NCBI RefSeq assembly: GCF_023674465.1
Contig: NZ_CP098400.1
Coordinates: forward strand, 2,136,801 to 2,200,800
DNA length: 64,000 nucleotides
Direction: 5' to 3'
DNA from: Xiashengella succiniciproducens
Lineage (GTDB): Bacteria > Bacteroidota > Bacteroidia > Bacteroidales > Marinilabiliaceae
Every line of letters starts with the position of its first letter. Position 1 is the first letter of the stretch. The translations under genes and the position numbers were made by a program. Under the pieces are notes generated by a model. That model was not told the origin of the DNA. It searched no databases and saw nothing but the letters and a program-made list of their open reading frames with translations. Below are positions 57,301 to 64,000 of this stretch, piece by piece.

Positions 57301-58310
57301 GCATCCGATTGTCCAAAGAATGAGAGTCCACCGCTATAGGTGCAAACCCAAACCCGGTTATTACTGGCACGGTAAATATCATAGACTCCGTTGCCATCAA
57401 GGGAAAGAGGGTTGTCCGCATCTTCCCTGTAAACTTTATAGACTTCAGTGGTTTCCCTGTTTACCTCCCACAGTCCCTGACCATCAAAGCCCAGCAGCAG
57501 CGTAGTATCGCTGCTGACCTCCACAGCCAGAACAGGCTGCTTTGGAAGTTGGTTGTTGACTGCTACTCTTATGTCTCCTCTTTTTATATCAAGGTACATC
57601 AGAGTACCTGCTATCGTCCCTGTCCACAATCTATATTTCTCCTTATCATAGTACATTCTGGATATTGAGGAGTTGTCAGAGAGTCCCTTAAACGGGAAAG
57701 TCTTGGTCACATAATTATGTTTGTTAATCAGATGAATACCCTCAGCCGTCGCAAAAAAGAAATGATCCTCATCCTGCCACTCTACATAACCGGCATCCTG
57801 CATCTGCCCGCTTACAAGCACGTATCCCCTATCTTGATCATAACTATAAAGTCCTGAAGACGTTGGGATGTACAACACATTCTCAGAATCAACAAGGGCA
57901 CTCCTGATATGTAAGTGACGATCACCCAGATAATCCCTTACATCCAGGTAAAAATCAAAACGGTCGAGTATGGTGTTATACTTAAAAAACTGGCCATTGT
58001 TGGAAAAAGCAAACAGCCCGCTACTGCCATATACAAGAGATATTGTTATAGCATCAGGGGTCTTGAAAGGAAGTCCATATGACCTGAGATCATGCTCGGT
58101 CAACCTGAGTATCCCTGTCTTTGAAGAAACCCAGATAAACCCATCTGCATCTTCAACAACGGAGTTTGCCCCCCGGAATGAAATCCCGTATATGTCATTT
58201 ATATTATAGAAATTCCTGTCATCAAACCTGGTACCTTCAACAGTGGTATAGCAGGAGGATGATATCAGGAACAGGAAGAGAGCAATCTTCCATTGATTAT
58301 AAAACAACAT
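54396..58310 (-). CDS. Hybrid two-component system regulator of the esterase-GH3 cluster
   Basis: The 1304-residue protein has an N-terminal signal segment, propeller repeats ('IWVSSKTGILRLTEHD', 'VWFATNNGLSRWDPHTN', 'FWLGTENGLCRFDPAS') and a Y_Y_Y domain ('TFTNLPSGTHNLKIRLFNSS'). One membrane helix lies near 757-777. The kinase has His805 in 'NMAHEIRTALTLI', where the usual Pro after R-T is Ala810, ATPase boxes 'DYGIGI' and 'GSGIGLLMV', a receiver with Asp1105 ('ISDVLMPEMDG') and a C-terminal AraC helix-turn-helix ('ITEVSEMCGFSSVAYFSTVF'). It is first in the leftward gene run and most likely activates the esterase, GH3 and perhaps GH5-GH97 genes in response to a glycan fragment. Confidence 0.95.
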   Translation of the reverse strand: MLFYNQWKIALFLFLISSSCYTTVEGTRFDDRNFYNINDIYGISFRGANSVVEDADGFIWVSSKTGILRLTEHDLRSYGLPFKTPDAITISLVYGSSGLFAFSNNGQFFKYNTILDRFDFYLDVRDYLGDRHLHIRSALVDSENVLYIPTSSGLYSYDQDRGYVLVSGQMQDAGYVEWQDEDHFFFATAEGIHLINKHNYVTKTFPFKGLSDNSSISRMYYDKEKYRLWTGTIAGTLMYLDIKRGDIRVAVNNQLPKQPVLAVEVSSDTTLLLGFDGQGLWEVNRETTEVYKVYREDADNPLSLDGNGVYDIYRASNNRVWVCTYSGGLSFFGQSDAGVMRIRHVVNNPNSLINNVINDIFQDEDGKVWFATNNGLSRWDPHTNVWHNFLKRDKEQALIILSVYGDSQGKIWAGTWSEGIYTLDRKSGRVLDHYFTPGDGNLDLGDFIFDITEDSSGDLWIAGVVERVLRYDRANRHLVEYNEEPVYVLKELNTEEMLLGCTYGLVKLNKQTRQMERLINGYIINDILVEDRKVWCCTSGGGLLSIDLNTREEVLYSVDNGLPSNFLNSILRLGDYFWLGTENGLCRFDPASGQVTTYSSILRLSNASFNPRAAFVLQDGRLIFGTNLGAILFNPDELKPSDEQGEIFLQNIFVAGRTIRDSEVYDLVVPVDKLEKLNVDYNQTVTIEIVAKGTIGPETKISWMIEGMDEHWSEPSLNRMLTFTNLPSGTHNLKIRLFNSSLSQIIDERSLLLSVDPPFWSTWWFLTFIFVGASAIIFFSVRYHISLLEKLHSEEKISYFANMAHEIRTALTLISGPVEELRKEGSYTERGKYYLDLASSQIMGLLKLATRLLDFQKFDRKKHQLKFSKFDVVSLIFQRISMFETYARSNDISLDFQSNTESCEAVADVDLVSQVFDNLISNAIKYSKKGGKVEIRFTAEKRQWVFSVRDYGIGISEKGQKHLFKEFYRSDNAVNSEILGSGIGLLMVRNIVERHLGKVWFESRENKGSVFVVEMPYLFDMAPETESMDPVAASDSPVEKILGNFSAEDSSIEKHSSILVVEDNDKLRNFMYAALSSEFTVRTMANGKEAWDYIKQELPDLVISDVLMPEMDGFELCRLIKSGYETSHIPVILLTALSEKSDQMHGIGLGADAYVTKPFDMTLLIRQISTIISNRNLMRERLLDPVSDEATEGPLLENDLNEQFVRRAMQVVRDNMSNPEFGKDDFASQMNVSGSLLYKKVKSLTGLSPTDLIKSARMKKAMDLLITKRYTITEVSEMCGFSSVAYFSTVFRKHYGKPPSEFLL

Positions 58311-58604
58311 ACCCTATCTGTTTCGTGTGTGATACCAAAAGCAAGCAAAAAAAGAGGTCTGAAACAAACCTAATAAGGTCAGGATTAGTTAGGTTAAAAG
58401 AGTAAATTCAGCGGTAAAGGTCCAGGTTAAAATGTTTGCCAGGACTAAGATCAGAGTAGCAAATATAGCCTTTACGAGGCACAATAGCATTCTAATTTAC
58501 AATTTTATACTTAAACTATTGTATTTACTTACTGGTTGACAAACCATTCAAGGGGCTTTGTAATGTCAGCAAATTGTACTACATTTCTTTCAAATCCATC
58601 TTAT

Positions 58605-59750
58605 ATGAGCAACTCCCCTGAAAGAAAATTTGTAATACCATGGTATCTGAAGATTACCACGATACTATTAGGTCTGATTCTACTTGTTGTAATTATGCAA
58701 CAGGCAAAGTCCATCCTTGTACCAATTCTAATATCTGGCTTACTGGCGATACTATTCAGTCCTGTGGCCTCCTGGCTGGAGGCCAGGAGGGTTGGTAAAA
58801 CATGGTCTGCGTTGTTAAGTTTGGTAACCATGCTGGCACTTATTGGTGGAGTGATATTCTTCTTTTATAACCAGGCTCTTAGATTCTCGGCTGATCTGGC
58901 AGGTATTGAAGAGCGTATTGGTGAACTGGTGGTTGTAATCAACAACTTTCTGGCTGAGTATATTGACGGGGTTGTTCCAATTTCAGTCGACAATATCAAG
59001 GAGGTCATAATTAATCAGTTAGCCAAGAATGCAAATATTCTCTCTCAGGGCATAATGGCAACGGCAGAAACCCTTACCCTCCTGTTTATAATACCCATCT
59101 ATGTATTTCTGTTTATCTTCTACAGACGCTTTATTATCGAATTCTTCCTTAAAGCATTTCCTAACAAGCATGAGACCAAGGTTACAACAGCCATAGCCAA
59201 TATAAGGACTGTTGTACAGAAATACATAAAGGGTGCCTTTATTGTGATATTAATACTTTCAGTTCTGAATTTCACAGCACTTTCGATTATTGGAATTAAA
59301 CATGCTCTACTGTTTGCGGTTTTTGCCGGCTTTTTGAATGTCATCCCTTATGTGGGTCCCATTATTGGATCAACTCTTCCTATTGCCTATGCACTGCTTA
59401 CAACCGATTCGCTGTGGTATCCCATTGCTGTGTTTGCCTCCTTCTATGTTATCCAGACAATAGAAGGCAATTTCCTTACACCCAAGATCACTGGTTCACA
59501 GGTGTCATTAAATCCCCTGATGACCATTATCGCTTTGTTTGTAGGTAATTTTATATGGGGACTTGCAGGTATGATTCTCTTTGTTCCGGGACTTGCAATA
59601 CTTAAGGTTATCTTCGACGAAATAGAAGGAATGGAAGCATACAGCTTCCTGCTAAGCACCGTAAAAGGCGGCAGGAGACGCTCTCTTAAGGAACAAACGA
59701 TGATCGCGAAACTAAAAAATGTACTGAGTATGAAAAAGAATAATCCTTGA
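58605..59750 (+). CDS. AI-2E family transporter (PerM/YdiK-like)
   Basis: About 381 residues from the ATG at 58605 (MSNSPERKFVIPWYLKITT); in-frame starts at 58563 and a TTG at 58536 would add a non-conserved polar leader. The protein has about eight membrane helices with the family features 'LLVVIMQQAKSILVPILISG', 'LLAILFSPVASWLEARRVGK', a long amphipathic periplasmic part and the C-terminal 'AVFAGFLNVIPYVGPIIGST', 'GNFLTPKITGSQVSLNPLMT' and 'WGLAGMILFVPGLAILKVIF'. Characterised members include TqsA (AI-2 efflux) and sodium/proton antiporters, so the substrate is uncertain. The 294 bp between the hybrid regulator and this start hold no gene. Confidence 0.88.
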   Translation: MSNSPERKFVIPWYLKITTILLGLILLVVIMQQAKSILVPILISGLLAILFSPVASWLEARRVGKTWSALLSLVTMLALIGGVIFFFYNQALRFSADLAGIEERIGELVVVINNFLAEYIDGVVPISVDNIKEVIINQLAKNANILSQGIMATAETLTLLFIIPIYVFLFIFYRRFIIEFFLKAFPNKHETKVTTAIANIRTVVQKYIKGAFIVILILSVLNFTALSIIGIKHALLFAVFAGFLNVIPYVGPIIGSTLPIAYALLTTDSLWYPIAVFASFYVIQTIEGNFLTPKITGSQVSLNPLMTIIALFVGNFIWGLAGMILFVPGLAILKVIFDEIEGMEAYSFLLSTVKGGRRRSLKEQTMIAKLKNVLSMKKNNP

Positions 59751-59820
59751 ACTTTCTTTTCATAAGTTTGTTAAATAGCCGTAAATGAAAGCCAATTGAT
59801 CAACACAAAATACAATAGTA

Positions 59821-61218
59821 ATGGAAAAATATGACTTGATAGTAATCGGGAGTGGTCCCGGAGGATATGTAACCGCCATCAGAGCTTCCCAACTGGGTCG
59901 TAAGACTGCTATCGTTGAGAAAGCCGAACTGGGAGGTGTGTGTTTGAACTGGGGATGTATCCCGACGAAGGCTCTTCTTAAGAGTGCACAGGTCTTCGAA
60001 TATCTGAACCATGCATCCGATTACGGTATTACAATACAAGGTAAGGCTAATGCTGACTTCTCTGCTATTATCAAAAGAAGCCGTGATGTTGCTGCCGGTA
60101 TGAGTAAGGGCGTTCAGTTCCTGATGAAGAAAAACAAGATTGACATCATCCAGGGTACTGGAAAGCTTACAAAAGACAAGAAGGTTGAGGTAACAGGGGC
60201 TGATGGCAAGAAAACTACTTACGATGCTCCTCATATCGTTTTAGCTACAGGTGCAAGGAGCAGGGAACTGCCAAACCTGCCACAGGATGGTAAGAAAATC
60301 ATTGGTTACAGACAGGCCCTGACTCTTGACAAACAGCCTGCATCTATGGTGGTTGTAGGTTCAGGTGCCATCGGTAGTGAGTTTGCATATTTCTACAATG
60401 CTATAGGTACCAAGGTAACCCTTGTGGAATACCTTGACAACATTGTTCCCCTCGAAGATGAGGAGGTATCAAAGCAACTTGCTACTTCATTCAAGAAGGC
60501 AGGTATTGATGTAATGACAGGATCTGAAGTAACCTCAGTTGATACCTCTGGTACTAAGGTTAAGGTAACAATCAAGAGCAAGAAAGGCAAAGAAGAACAG
60601 ATTGAGGCTGACATCGTACTTTCAGCAGTTGGCATCACACCAAATATTGAAAATATTGGTCTTGAAGAAGCAGGAGTTGTTGTCGAAAAAGGTCGTGTCA
60701 AAGTTGATGAATTCTACCGTACTTCGGTTCCCGGTATCTATGCCATCGGTGATATAGTTCCCGGCCAGGCACTTGCACACGTTGCATCTGCTGAAGGTAT
60801 TATATGTGTAGAAAAGATTGCCGGTCATAATCCAGAACCACTCAACTACAACAATATTCCGGGATGTACCTATACTAGTCCGGAAGTAGCATCAGTTGGT
60901 TATACCGAAAAAGCAGCTAAAGAAGCCGGTTATGAACTTAAGATTGGTAAGTTCCCCTACTCTGCTTCAGGTAAGGCAAGTGCTGCCGGACAAAAAGACG
61001 GCTTTATAAAACTGATCTTCGATGCCAAATATGGAGAACTGATAGGTGCTCATATGATTGGTGCGAATGTAACTGAAATGATTGCTGAAATAGTGGTAGC
61101 TCGTAAGCTGGAGACTACTGGCCATGAGTTATTAAAGGCCGTACACCCTCACCCCACTATGTCGGAAGCAATTATGGAAGCTGCTGCAGCTGCCTATGGC
61201 GAAGTTATACACTTGTAA
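59821..61218 (+). CDS. lpdA: Dihydrolipoyl dehydrogenase (E3)
   Basis: The 465-residue flavoprotein has the FAD-binding 'DLIVIGSGPGGYVTAIRAS', the redox-active disulfide Cys41/Cys46 in 'GVCLNWGCIPTKALL', the NAD-binding 'VVVGSGAIGSEFAYFYNAIG', 'TSVPGIYAIGDIVPGQALAH' and the C-terminal His-Glu pair in 'VHPHPTMSEAIMEA'. It reoxidises lipoamide in 2-oxoacid dehydrogenase or glycine cleavage complexes. E1/E2 partners are not in the window. A strong terminator follows. Confidence 0.96.
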   Translation: MEKYDLIVIGSGPGGYVTAIRASQLGRKTAIVEKAELGGVCLNWGCIPTKALLKSAQVFEYLNHASDYGITIQGKANADFSAIIKRSRDVAAGMSKGVQFLMKKNKIDIIQGTGKLTKDKKVEVTGADGKKTTYDAPHIVLATGARSRELPNLPQDGKKIIGYRQALTLDKQPASMVVVGSGAIGSEFAYFYNAIGTKVTLVEYLDNIVPLEDEEVSKQLATSFKKAGIDVMTGSEVTSVDTSGTKVKVTIKSKKGKEEQIEADIVLSAVGITPNIENIGLEEAGVVVEKGRVKVDEFYRTSVPGIYAIGDIVPGQALAHVASAEGIICVEKIAGHNPEPLNYNNIPGCTYTSPEVASVGYTEKAAKEAGYELKIGKFPYSASGKASAAGQKDGFIKLIFDAKYGELIGAHMIGANVTEMIAEIVVARKLETTGHELLKAVHPHPTMSEAIMEAAAAAYGEVIHL

Positions 61219-61270
61219 CAGGAACTATTGAACCAGTATAACCTGTGATTTGAAATTATACAGACCATGA

Positions 61271-61303
61271 AGGGGCTATCTCTCGCGAGATAGCCTCTTT
61301 TTT
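61271..61303 (+). terminator. Intrinsic terminator of lpdA
   Basis: A stem of about 12 bp (AGGGGCTATCTC at 61271-61282 with GAGATAGCCTCT at 61287-61298, one G-U) is followed by TTTTTT. The remainder of 61219-61471 is AT-rich with no gene; it must hold the promoter of the PorE-like gene. Confidence 0.9.
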
Positions 61304-61471
61304 ATTACCTGTATACCCTCTTTGTTTTAGTTTTCATGGATAGTATTAGTATTTTTCATCTTGCTATTTGTTGCTTTCTTGCAATTATCAGTCATTTTAT
61401 TAAAATTTAATCCTTTGTTTTGCGTTTATATTTTGACCTTTACCCGTTGAATTCAATATCTTGACTAACAA

Positions 61472-63436
61472 ATGAAGCATAATACTACTCCACAGTTTAT
61501 ATTTTTTCTTCTTTTGATTGCCTTATGCCTGGCAGCCTGCTCACCTGTAAGTAAGCTGGATAGAGCCAGAAAGACTTACGACATAGGTGAGTATTACCGT
61601 GCGATTCCAACCCTCAACAAGATTTATCGTAGCGAGAAAAACCAGTATTATAAGGGAGAGGCTTCATTCTATATGGCTGAGAGTTACCGCCATATCAACC
61701 AGCCACGCAAAGCAGCATCTGCCTATGGACGGGCAGTGAGGTACAATTACAACAAGAATGAGGCAAAATTGCAGCAGGCACGTCAACTTCTGAAACTGGA
61801 AGAATATGAAGATGCTCTTAAGCTCTTCGATGAGTATCTGAAGGAGGCACCTGGAAGACAACTGGCATACAATGGACAGACTTCTGCCAAACTGGGACTA
61901 AACCCACCGACTCTTACCCGTTATCAGGTGGAGCCGATAAAAAAGCTCAGTTCGAAGAATAGTGATTACGCTCCCTATCTTGACCCTACGGATCCTTCGC
62001 AGATTTATTTCTCGTCAATGCGGATGGCTGGCAAGAAGCGTAAAAAACTTAACCGGATCACAGGTCAGGGATCTTCTGCTATTTATACCTCTATTCTCAA
62101 TTCAAGAGGAGAATGGCAGGACCCGGAACTTTTCCTGAATCAAAATATGGACGGCTCCTTCGAGGACGGAACCTTTAGCATGACTTCAGACGGCAAGACT
62201 GTTTATTTTACCCGTACTCGTTATGAAAAATCACAGCCCATGGCTGCTGAGATATGGATGACTCAAAGTATGGGAGGACGCTGGTCTGAACCTGTGGAAG
62301 TGGAACTGGGGCCCGACTCTGTTGTATTTGCCCATCCTGCATTAACTCCCGATGGTAATACGATGTATTTTGTCTCAGATATGAAAGGTAGCATTGGTGG
62401 CAAGGATATCTGGAAGGTGGATAAACACGGGGACTCATGGGGAACTCCGGTAAATCTGGGAACTGAAATAAATACCGAAGGGGATGAATTATTTCCCTAT
62501 ATCAGGGAGAATGGAGTGCTTTACTTCAGTTCTGACGGTCTACCCGGTTTTGGTGGACTAGATATCTTTATTGCCGAGCCACAGGACGATGGACGCTGGA
62601 AAGTTAGTAATATGGGACGCCCCATCAACTCAAGTGCAGATGATCTGGGTATCACCTTCTACAAAAACAGGGAAGCCGGTTTTATATCATCATCACGTGG
62701 AAATGCCAAAGGTTATGAAAGTATATATAGTTTCAACCTGCCTCAGATCCAACCATTAGCATCAGGTACAGTCCGTCTTTCTGGAAATGAAGCACTACCT
62801 AGAAATGCTGTTGTCAAGATTGTTGGTACGGACGGGACCAACACCAAGATAAATATAGACCCCTCAGGTTCATTCAGCATGCTACTCAAGCCCGACACTG
62901 AGTATTCACTTTTGGTCTCTGTACCAGGCTACCTTAACCATAGTGAGCGGATTAGCACATTAGGAATTAAGGAAAGTAAACAATACTCTCTAGATATCAC
63001 ACTCACCAGCGTTGGAGCTCCAATGATACTCAGCACCCTGCAGTTTGATACCGGTTCTGCAGCTATCAAATCAGAAGCAGAAAAGGAACTGTCACAGATT
63101 ATAGATATCCTGAATAATAATCCTGATCTAAAAATAGAGATAAGTGCGCATACAGAGGCATCAGGAAACCAGGATACAGACCTTCAACTGTCAAAGCAGA
63201 GAGCTGATGCCGTTTATCAATACCTGACTGATAAAGGCATTGACGGAAACAGACTATCTTCCAGAGGTGCCGGCAGCAGCGAGCCCTTTAAAGTGGATGC
63301 CAAAACAGCCTCTAAACATGCTTTCCTGCGTGAGAATGATGTACTTACAGAGCAGTTCATACAAAGGCTTAATCGTGCAGATCAGAGAAATGCAGTGAAA
63401 CTCAACAATCGTGTTGAGTTTACCATTATCAGATAG
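61472..63436 (+). CDS. porE: PorE-like T9SS lipoprotein (TPR, beta-propeller, CRD, OmpA)
   Basis: The 654-residue protein has a lipoprotein signal ('LIALCLAACSPVSKLDRA', Cys near 22). TPR-like helices span about 28-145 ('YYKGEASFYMAESYRH'). A PD40-type beta-propeller spans about 160-425 ('FAHPALTPDGNTMYFVSDMK', 'GVLYFSSDGLPGFGGLDIF', 'GFISSSRGNAKGYESIYSF'). A carboxypeptidase regulatory-like domain spans about 430-510, and an OmpA peptidoglycan-binding domain follows from about 520 ('LQFDTGSAAIKSEAEKELSQ', 'LQLSKQRADAVYQYLTDKGI', 'NRVEFTIIR'). This order and length match PorE, the type IX secretion component that links the system to peptidoglycan. It implies a working T9SS, relevant to the T9SS-like tail of the protein at 44365-47796. 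Confidence 0.85.
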   Translation: MKHNTTPQFIFFLLLIALCLAACSPVSKLDRARKTYDIGEYYRAIPTLNKIYRSEKNQYYKGEASFYMAESYRHINQPRKAASAYGRAVRYNYNKNEAKLQQARQLLKLEEYEDALKLFDEYLKEAPGRQLAYNGQTSAKLGLNPPTLTRYQVEPIKKLSSKNSDYAPYLDPTDPSQIYFSSMRMAGKKRKKLNRITGQGSSAIYTSILNSRGEWQDPELFLNQNMDGSFEDGTFSMTSDGKTVYFTRTRYEKSQPMAAEIWMTQSMGGRWSEPVEVELGPDSVVFAHPALTPDGNTMYFVSDMKGSIGGKDIWKVDKHGDSWGTPVNLGTEINTEGDELFPYIRENGVLYFSSDGLPGFGGLDIFIAEPQDDGRWKVSNMGRPINSSADDLGITFYKNREAGFISSSRGNAKGYESIYSFNLPQIQPLASGTVRLSGNEALPRNAVVKIVGTDGTNTKINIDPSGSFSMLLKPDTEYSLLVSVPGYLNHSERISTLGIKESKQYSLDITLTSVGAPMILSTLQFDTGSAAIKSEAEKELSQIIDILNNNPDLKIEISAHTEASGNQDTDLQLSKQRADAVYQYLTDKGIDGNRLSSRGAGSSEPFKVDAKTASKHAFLRENDVLTEQFIQRLNRADQRNAVKLNNRVEFTIIR

Positions 63437-63501
63437 ATTGTTGATGATGCCAAAAGAAAGTGCTATTTTTGCGCACTCAAAATCATACCAAAACGAATAT
63501 T

Positions 63502-64000
63502 GTGAGTACCGAATCGCGATATAATCAAAGAGGGGTTTCTGCTTCCAAAGAAGATGTCCACTCGGCCATCAGGAACCTTGACAAGGGCCTTTTCCCAAAG
63601 GCCTTCTGCAAGATTGTGCCGGATATCCTTGGAGGCGACGAGGAATGGTGCAATATAATGCATGCTGACGGAGCAGGAACCAAATCATCACTGGCATATA
63701 TTTACTGGCGTGAAACAGGTGACCTGTCCGTATGGAAGGGAATCGCTCAGGATGCTGTAATAATGAACATTGATGACCTCCTGTGCGTCGGTGCCACCGA
63801 CAATATTCTGCTTTCATCCACTATCGGTCGTAATAAAAACCTGATACCCGGAGAGGTTATCTCTGCTATTATTAATGGGACAGAGGAAGTTTTGCAGATG
63901 TTGCGTGACAATGGTATCCCGATCTGGTCAACTGGAGGTGAAACTGCTGATGTAGGTGACCTTGTCCGTACAGTGATTGTTGACTCAACCGTGGTATGCA
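63502..64000 (+). CDS. purM: Phosphoribosylformylglycinamidine cyclo-ligase (AIR synthetase), partial
   Basis: The first 166 codons from a GTG start (VSTESRYNQRGVSASKEDVH) run off the right edge. The start is chosen because Bacteroidota PurM proteins begin just before 'RYNQRGVSASKEDV' and no ATG precedes it. Signatures are 'HADGAGTKSSLAYIYW', 'GIAQDAVIMNIDDLLCVGA' and 'STGGETADVGDLVRTV', which are the ATP- and substrate-binding loops of the PurM/PurL fold. It forms 5-aminoimidazole ribonucleotide in purine synthesis. It starts 65 nt after the PorE-like gene. Confidence 0.93.
   Translation, partial: MSTESRYNQRGVSASKEDVHSAIRNLDKGLFPKAFCKIVPDILGGDEEWCNIMHADGAGTKSSLAYIYWRETGDLSVWKGIAQDAVIMNIDDLLCVGATDNILLSSTIGRNKNLIPGEVISAIINGTEEVLQMLRDNGIPIWSTGGETADVGDLVRTVIVDSTVVC

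Overview
The window is from a member of the Bacteroidota. The evidence is SusC/SusD pairs, hybrid two-component sensors with propeller domains, BACON and PA14 glycosidases, DUF4954, an HU-SPOR protein, a PorE-like lipoprotein of the type IX secretion system (T9SS), almost no Shine-Dalgarno sequences, and a promoter of the TTG-N20-TAnnTTTG type in front of a tRNA. A glycan-degrading, probably anaerobic Bacteroidales or Marinilabiliales-like organism fits, but the genus cannot be named from this sequence.

Region 1 (1-20526) is a polysaccharide utilization locus. Transcribed leftward are susC, susD, a surface glycan-binding lipoprotein, a BACON-GH5 endo-glucanase, a hybrid two-component regulator, a PA14-containing GH31 alpha-xylosidase and a GH2 beta-galactosidase cut by the window edge. 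This enzyme set matches the logic of xyloglucan loci: an endo-cut at the surface, then removal of xylose and galactose side chains. Divergent from susC is a propeller-type sensor kinase with no receiver or DNA-binding domain.

Region 2 (20590-29783) is a compact leftward operon of a Nudix-type regulator, a GPH sugar symporter with an extra periplasmic insertion, a GH94 cellobiose phosphorylase and a GH9 endoglucanase. It suggests phosphorolytic use of cello-oligosaccharides released by GH9 and perhaps by region 1. Beyond GH9 lies the relic of another susCD pair: a SusC N-terminus fused to a SusD C-terminus with two frameshifts. A second Nudix-type regulator and an MmcQ/YjbR-like gene follow.

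Region 3 (29803-42028) is mainly housekeeping: YraN, LD-carboxypeptidase, metG, an HU-SPOR membrane protein, galE, rfbB, a DUF4954-glmS operon, a small acetyltransferase, a small membrane protein and tRNA-Met(CAT).

Region 4 (42373-58310) is a second carbohydrate cluster without its own susCD. A hybrid two-component regulator precedes a CE1-type esterase, a GH3 glycosidase, a second CE1-type esterase and a type-B carboxylesterase. Beyond a terminator lie a large mosaic GH5 protein carrying a gutted GH43 module and a GH97. Esterases plus a xylosidase-like GH3 suggest decorated xylan or another acylated hemicellulose.

Region 5 (58605-64000) holds an AI-2E family permease, lpdA, a PorE-like gene and the start of purM.
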